This document shows positions 6,314 through 9,784 of a DNA stretch of 9,784 nucleotides, one piece after another. Below the pieces are notes generated by a model, which saw only the letters and a program-made list of their open reading frames with translations, ran no database searches and was not told where the DNA came from. The stretch comes from JALRHH01 sp964638875 (GTDB lineage Bacteria > Patescibacteriota > Saccharimonadia > Saccharimonadales > JALRHH01): positions 1 to 9,784 of the forward strand of contig CAZXBL010000035.1 of NCBI GenBank assembly GCA_964638875.1, read 5' to 3'. Position numbers and translations under genes: made by a program. The first letter of the stretch is position 1. Every line of letters starts with the position of its first letter.

Positions 6314-8508
6314 ATTTAAGGCGTTTATTCTCAGCAAGATCAAAACGGCCACTACCAAGATGGTTGCCGCACGTGCTTGTTGGTGTTGTGTATCTTTTCT
6401 GCGCGTTTTACTACATGGGTCCATCCGTAACGAATTGTACCGACACGCTCTATGGTTTCGGCGACAATACCGCAGGCCCCATTTGGCGCTATAGTGTCAG
6501 CCCAACTAGTCCGTTGTGGGGATATGAAAATGTTACCAATTACCCAGTTGGTGAAAACCTAGCCAGTCCGGTACATTACAGCGGCGTTCTACAATACACT
6601 CTCTTTTGGGGCCTGGCAAAACTGGTTGGGCCGGTCTGTGGCTTTAACCTAGTCAATATTATTGGGTTTGTGACGAGCGCTATGGTCATGTATGGCTTCA
6701 TATATGCGCTGACTCGGCGCCGCTGGATCGCGTTGTTGGCGGGGTACGCAGCTTCATTTGCACCGTATTACCAGATGAAAGTTGGTGGGCACCCCAGCTA
6801 CGGCTATCAAGCCCTACTGATAGGCGCAGTCTGGGCATTTTATAACCTTGTCACTAAACGTCGACGCCGAGATGCTGTGTATATGGCCCTGCTTACAGCG
6901 GCTTGCTTCTACTTTGATCCGTATTTTTCGTTGATGGTAAGCGTGTGTTTGTTGCCACTGTATGGCAGTTGGGCGGCCCTTAGCTACTGGCGAGTAAAGA
7001 AACGGCGCCTGAAAAAGACGGTCGTAGTAAAACAACTTCACTTGCTTCTACTATCAGCAGCTATGACAGTAGTCCTGCTCATTCCACTCATAACAATTAC
7101 ACTTAGTCATGCCAAAGAAATTTCCGCCTCTGTGTCGGCGCTCCGCGGTAATGTGTTGTTTGAAGCACGTGCCTGCAGCAACCTGCCACATGAATATGCA
7201 TTGCCGTTTGTTTTACATCCGATCTTTGGCAAACTATTTGGGAAACAACACTATCAACTGTTGATTGACGATCTACACAGTGGGTTTGACTGTGGCATCG
7301 GTGAGGACACAGTAGGGATTAGTATTATCATACTGCTCGTGACCCTAATCGGGCTGATGATAATCGGCTGGGAACAACTGAATAAAAGACGGACTAGGTT
7401 CACGCTGGGTTACGATAAAAAACTGGCAGTGATTGGGCTACTCACAGTTGCGCTCCTAGCGATGGTTATGGCCTTTCCACCTTTCAAAATCTGGGAAATT
7501 CCCACCCCATCTTATGCACTCTTGATGGTTACTACGACCTGGCGGACACTAACTAGATTCTATGTAATTGTTAACTTTGCCGTTATCGCGCTCTTTTCAA
7601 TTGTTCTGGTCTACTTCTCAAGCTACTTTAACAAGTACAGAAAAATACTGTGCATCGTATTTGTCACTATTTTCTTGGTTGTCGCTGTTGAGTACCAAGC
7701 ATTTAAACCGCTAAAGGGTAATGGCCTCTCAACTTTTAGCTTTAGTCGAGATGTACCGGCTGTCTATACCTGGCTACGCGACCAGAGTGATATTAGTGAA
7801 ATTGCCGAGTATCCCCTCGAACGATCCGGCGGAGAATCGAATGCCATGGCTTATTATGTATCGATGCAATTGGTGCACAAAAAGAAAATGTTTAATGCCA
7901 ATATCCCAAACTCAGTTGCTGAAGAGATCAAGGCCTCACTAAAAGATATATCAGACCCTCAAACGATCGACACACTTTATTCAGCCGGGATTGATGCCGT
8001 AGTCATACACGGAGTAGACGAAAAGACGATTCGTGAGATACCAAATCTTGAGGTCGTCTATGCGTCTCCTCAGGCGCCGTTCAATCTACTCGCTTTTACG
8101 CCACTAGTAAAGAAAGACAATGTGGTGGTGGTGAGGCTGAAAGGAATGCAGCAACGCACTATGATGGCTTTTGAAGAAGGGTTTGTCCGCAATACAAATA
8201 TCATCCGATCAGCAGTTGATTGGGAGTATGAGGCGCTAAACAAAAGTAAGTTGAAAGTCATACCAGTGCCCGGTGGCACAGCTACTAACGACCAACTAAC
8301 CAGACACTGTTTCATGGTTCGTATGGCTGGTGAGGGTGACAACGCTGTCTTTATCCCAATTGTCGATGGAGTGGCCCATGAGACCATAACACTCACCTCA
8401 GATTACCAACCCTATGAAGCACTGGCCAAAGACACGATAGTTCTTACCAATGAAAAGGGTTTCAATATGCGCGTAAAAGACTTGGGCTGTAAGAGCGAGG
8501 AATCATGA
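6310..8508 (+). CDS. Large polytopic membrane protein, GT-C-like glycosyltransferase
   Basis: Probably a lipid-phosphate-sugar-dependent glycosyltransferase working on the outer face of the membrane. Of its 732 residues, about the first 460 hold roughly 10-12 hydrophobic helices. After helix 1 comes an extracytoplasmic loop with 'GFGDNTAGPIW' (49-59) and 'NYPVGENL' (77-84), resembling the acidic first loop of GT-C proteins, where an aspartate (here D52) is catalytic. A later external loop (about 270-333) has 'NLPHEYALPFVLHPIFG' and cysteines C289 and C328; C43 sits in loop 1. 'WRTLTRFYV' (411-419) opens a late helix. The last ~265 residues form a soluble domain ('VPAVYTWLRDQ', 'GIDAVVIHG'), a layout seen in bacterial GT-C-like proteins of unknown donor. 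It sits between a GT2 and a GT4 gene with ATGA overlaps on both sides. The GtrB-like enzyme at 2183-3130 could supply its donor. A YfhO-like protein or polymerase is an alternative; no biochemical assignment is possible. Confidence 0.72.
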   Translation: MNLRRLFSARSKRPLPRWLPHVLVGVVYLFCAFYYMGPSVTNCTDTLYGFGDNTAGPIWRYSVSPTSPLWGYENVTNYPVGENLASPVHYSGVLQYTLFWGLAKLVGPVCGFNLVNIIGFVTSAMVMYGFIYALTRRRWIALLAGYAASFAPYYQMKVGGHPSYGYQALLIGAVWAFYNLVTKRRRRDAVYMALLTAACFYFDPYFSLMVSVCLLPLYGSWAALSYWRVKKRRLKKTVVVKQLHLLLLSAAMTVVLLIPLITITLSHAKEISASVSALRGNVLFEARACSNLPHEYALPFVLHPIFGKLFGKQHYQLLIDDLHSGFDCGIGEDTVGISIIILLVTLIGLMIIGWEQLNKRRTRFTLGYDKKLAVIGLLTVALLAMVMAFPPFKIWEIPTPSYALLMVTTTWRTLTRFYVIVNFAVIALFSIVLVYFSSYFNKYRKILCIVFVTIFLVVAVEYQAFKPLKGNGLSTFSFSRDVPAVYTWLRDQSDISEIAEYPLERSGGESNAMAYYVSMQLVHKKKMFNANIPNSVAEEIKASLKDISDPQTIDTLYSAGIDAVVIHGVDEKTIREIPNLEVVYASPQAPFNLLAFTPLVKKDNVVVVRLKGMQQRTMMAFEEGFVRNTNIIRSAVDWEYEALNKSKLKVIPVPGGTATNDQLTRHCFMVRMAGEGDNAVFIPIVDGVAHETITLTSDYQPYEALAKDTIVLTNEKGFNMRVKDLGCKSEES

Positions 8509-9784
8509 AAAATACCTGGATTGACTTGACTGATTTGTTCGTCTGGCGCGGAAATCTAACCGGGATCCAAAGGGTAACTTTTAACTATGCTGTGCGGTTT
8601 GAAAGCGCCGGAGCTAAGTTTTTTGTTTACTCACATAATCATGATCGATTCGTTGAAGTCCCTCTAGATTTAATTAGAAAACTCCACGCTGAAGATACTG
8701 TAAAGGCAGATATGACTAAAAGACAGCTGCTAAAACTCAAGCTAAAAAAACAATTTCACAGACTTCCCAGATTTCTCAGGTATCTTTTGGAACCTTTGCT
8801 TCGCTTTGCCAATAGGGTATTTAGAAAATTAGCGGCGCTAGTGCTCGATGCTACTCATGACGAGCACTTGCTTAAGAAATTACCAATCGTCCATTTTTCC
8901 AAGAACGACACCGTACTGATTCTGGGGGCCGCATGGAACAGTAAAGACATGATCAGTAAACTAACACATGAAAAAAAGAAACAACAGCTGAAGGTTTTTA
9001 TACACTTAAATGACATATTACCGATTTATCAGCCGCAGCTGTTTGCCGAGGATTTGCCCAGGGTGTTCTCGACTTATGTCTCAAAGGCTTTGCAGATTGC
9101 CGACCATATCACGGTAATATCGAACGCTACCAAACAGGATGTTATTCGCTATGGCCAAGACCACCAGCTCAGCATTCCTGAAGTAAGCGTTGTTCGCCTA
9201 GGCGAGGACGTCACGACCTCTCTCCCTAGCCGACCAGATGTAAAGCTGCCCGAGAAATTCATTCTTTGTGTAGGGACATTTGAGATTCGAAAAAATTATG
9301 TTTTGCTGTACCAGGCTGTGAAGCTGGCTGAAATAGAGGGCAGAGAAATACCACCAATCGTCATAGCCGGTCGTAAGGGTTGGCTGACAGAGGATTTACA
9401 CTATGTAGTTAGGCACGATCTGGCCACTAAAGACAAAATAATTTTGTTAGATAAAATGAGTGATGCGAACCTTTCTTGGTTATACGAAAACTGTATGTTC
9501 ACAGTCTTTAGTTCAGTAGCAGAAGGCTGGGGACTGCCAATTGCCGAATCGCTTCAACACGGCAAGTTCTGTCTGGCCTCAAACACCTCATCTATGCCTG
9601 AAATAGCTGGCGACAAGATAGATTATTTCAATCCATACGATGCTAGACAGTGTTTTGAAAAAATCTCCTACTACGCTGAACAAGACCCTAATCAATTAAA
9701 TAAGAAACTAGAAAAATACAAAGCATTTACCTGGGACGAATCATTTGATAAGTACCGCGAGATAGTCCTGACTGCCGGCAAGTG
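8505..9784 (+). CDS. Family 4 glycosyltransferase (GT-B fold), reaching the window end
   Basis: Retaining glycosyltransferase, likely of the mannosyl- or rhamnosyl-transferase kind found in polysaccharide clusters. 426 codons are visible. The N-terminus 'WIDLTDLFVWRGNLTGIQRV' (5-24) is the donor/acceptor loop style of this family. Residues ~70-115 form a strongly basic, leucine-rich stretch that may contact the membrane. Then come 'VFIHLNDILPIYQP' (164-177), 'ITVISNATKQD' (202-212), the linker 'LCVGTFEIRKN' (254-264), the basic phosphate-contacting 'AGRKGW' (288-293) and the EX7E motif 'EGWGLPIAE' (340-348). 'FTWDESFDKYREIV' (408-421) is the usual C-terminal helix, so the protein is nearly complete. 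The last two window bases are TG after a lysine codon, so the stop may be TGA at 9783-9785. The start overlaps the preceding stop (ATGA), with GAGGA (8497-8501) just upstream. Confidence 0.9.
   Translation, partial: MKNTWIDLTDLFVWRGNLTGIQRVTFNYAVRFESAGAKFFVYSHNHDRFVEVPLDLIRKLHAEDTVKADMTKRQLLKLKLKKQFHRLPRFLRYLLEPLLRFANRVFRKLAALVLDATHDEHLLKKLPIVHFSKNDTVLILGAAWNSKDMISKLTHEKKKQQLKVFIHLNDILPIYQPQLFAEDLPRVFSTYVSKALQIADHITVISNATKQDVIRYGQDHQLSIPEVSVVRLGEDVTTSLPSRPDVKLPEKFILCVGTFEIRKNYVLLYQAVKLAEIEGREIPPIVIAGRKGWLTEDLHYVVRHDLATKDKIILLDKMSDANLSWLYENCMFTVFSSVAEGWGLPIAESLQHGKFCLASNTSSMPEIAGDKIDYFNPYDARQCFEKISYYAEQDPNQLNKKLEKYKAFTWDESFDKYREIVLTAGK

Noticed and set aside
8122..8133. GTG repeated four times
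   Set aside because: Encodes a run of valines in a predicted beta-strand of the GT-C-like protein; too short to be a meaningful repeat.
8070..8396. Minus-strand 108-codon open frame inside the GT-C-like gene
   Set aside because: Shadow of a well-supported gene, no domain, no ribosome site noted, no independent support.

Overview
The window is a stretch of a surface-polysaccharide (glycan assembly and export) locus from a bacterium. Every recognisable gene encodes a sugar-nucleotide enzyme, glycosyltransferase, flippase or methyltransferase. Base composition looks moderate (mid-40s % G+C by eye), genes are packed with 4-29 bp overlaps, and TGA is used as an ordinary stop. Protein style, especially the family-4 glycosyltransferase opening with 'IDLTDLFVWRGNLTGIQRV' and the divergent WecB-like epimerase, suggests a Candidate Phyla Radiation / Patescibacteria member, perhaps Candidatus Saccharibacteria. 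That placement is inference from resemblance; no marker gene is present. A 10-base run of N at 710-719 shows that this is a scaffold from a draft or metagenome assembly.

Layout. (1) 1-1056, minus strand: a coiled-coil plus class I SAM-methyltransferase gene, broken by the N-run and running off the left edge. (2) 1095-2186, plus strand: a UDP-GlcNAc 2-epimerase-like protein transcribed divergently from it. (3) 2183-4370, minus strand: a two-gene unit, Wzx-like flippase followed by a membrane-anchored GtrB/DPM1-like family-2 glycosyltransferase. Its end overlaps the epimerase stop codon. (4) 4461 to the right edge, plus strand: four genes joined by 4-nt ATGA stop/start overlaps: FkbM-type methyltransferase, family-2 glycosyltransferase with C-terminal membrane helices, large GT-C-like polytopic membrane protein, and a family-4 glycosyltransferase truncated by the window end.

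How the genes could work together (inference). The epimerase would supply an epimerised UDP-sugar such as UDP-ManNAc. The cytoplasmic GT2 and GT4 enzymes would build a lipid-linked oligosaccharide and the flippase would move it across the membrane. The GtrB-like enzyme would make polyprenyl-phosphate-sugar, which the GT-C-like protein could use on the outer face. The two methyltransferases could O-methylate sugars, and the coiled-coil one could cap chains in the manner of WbdD. No polymerase, initiating phosphoglycosyl transferase or length regulator is recognisable here. There are no RNA genes, CRISPR arrays, insertion sequences or convincing terminators, and no gene-free stretch longer than 90 bp.
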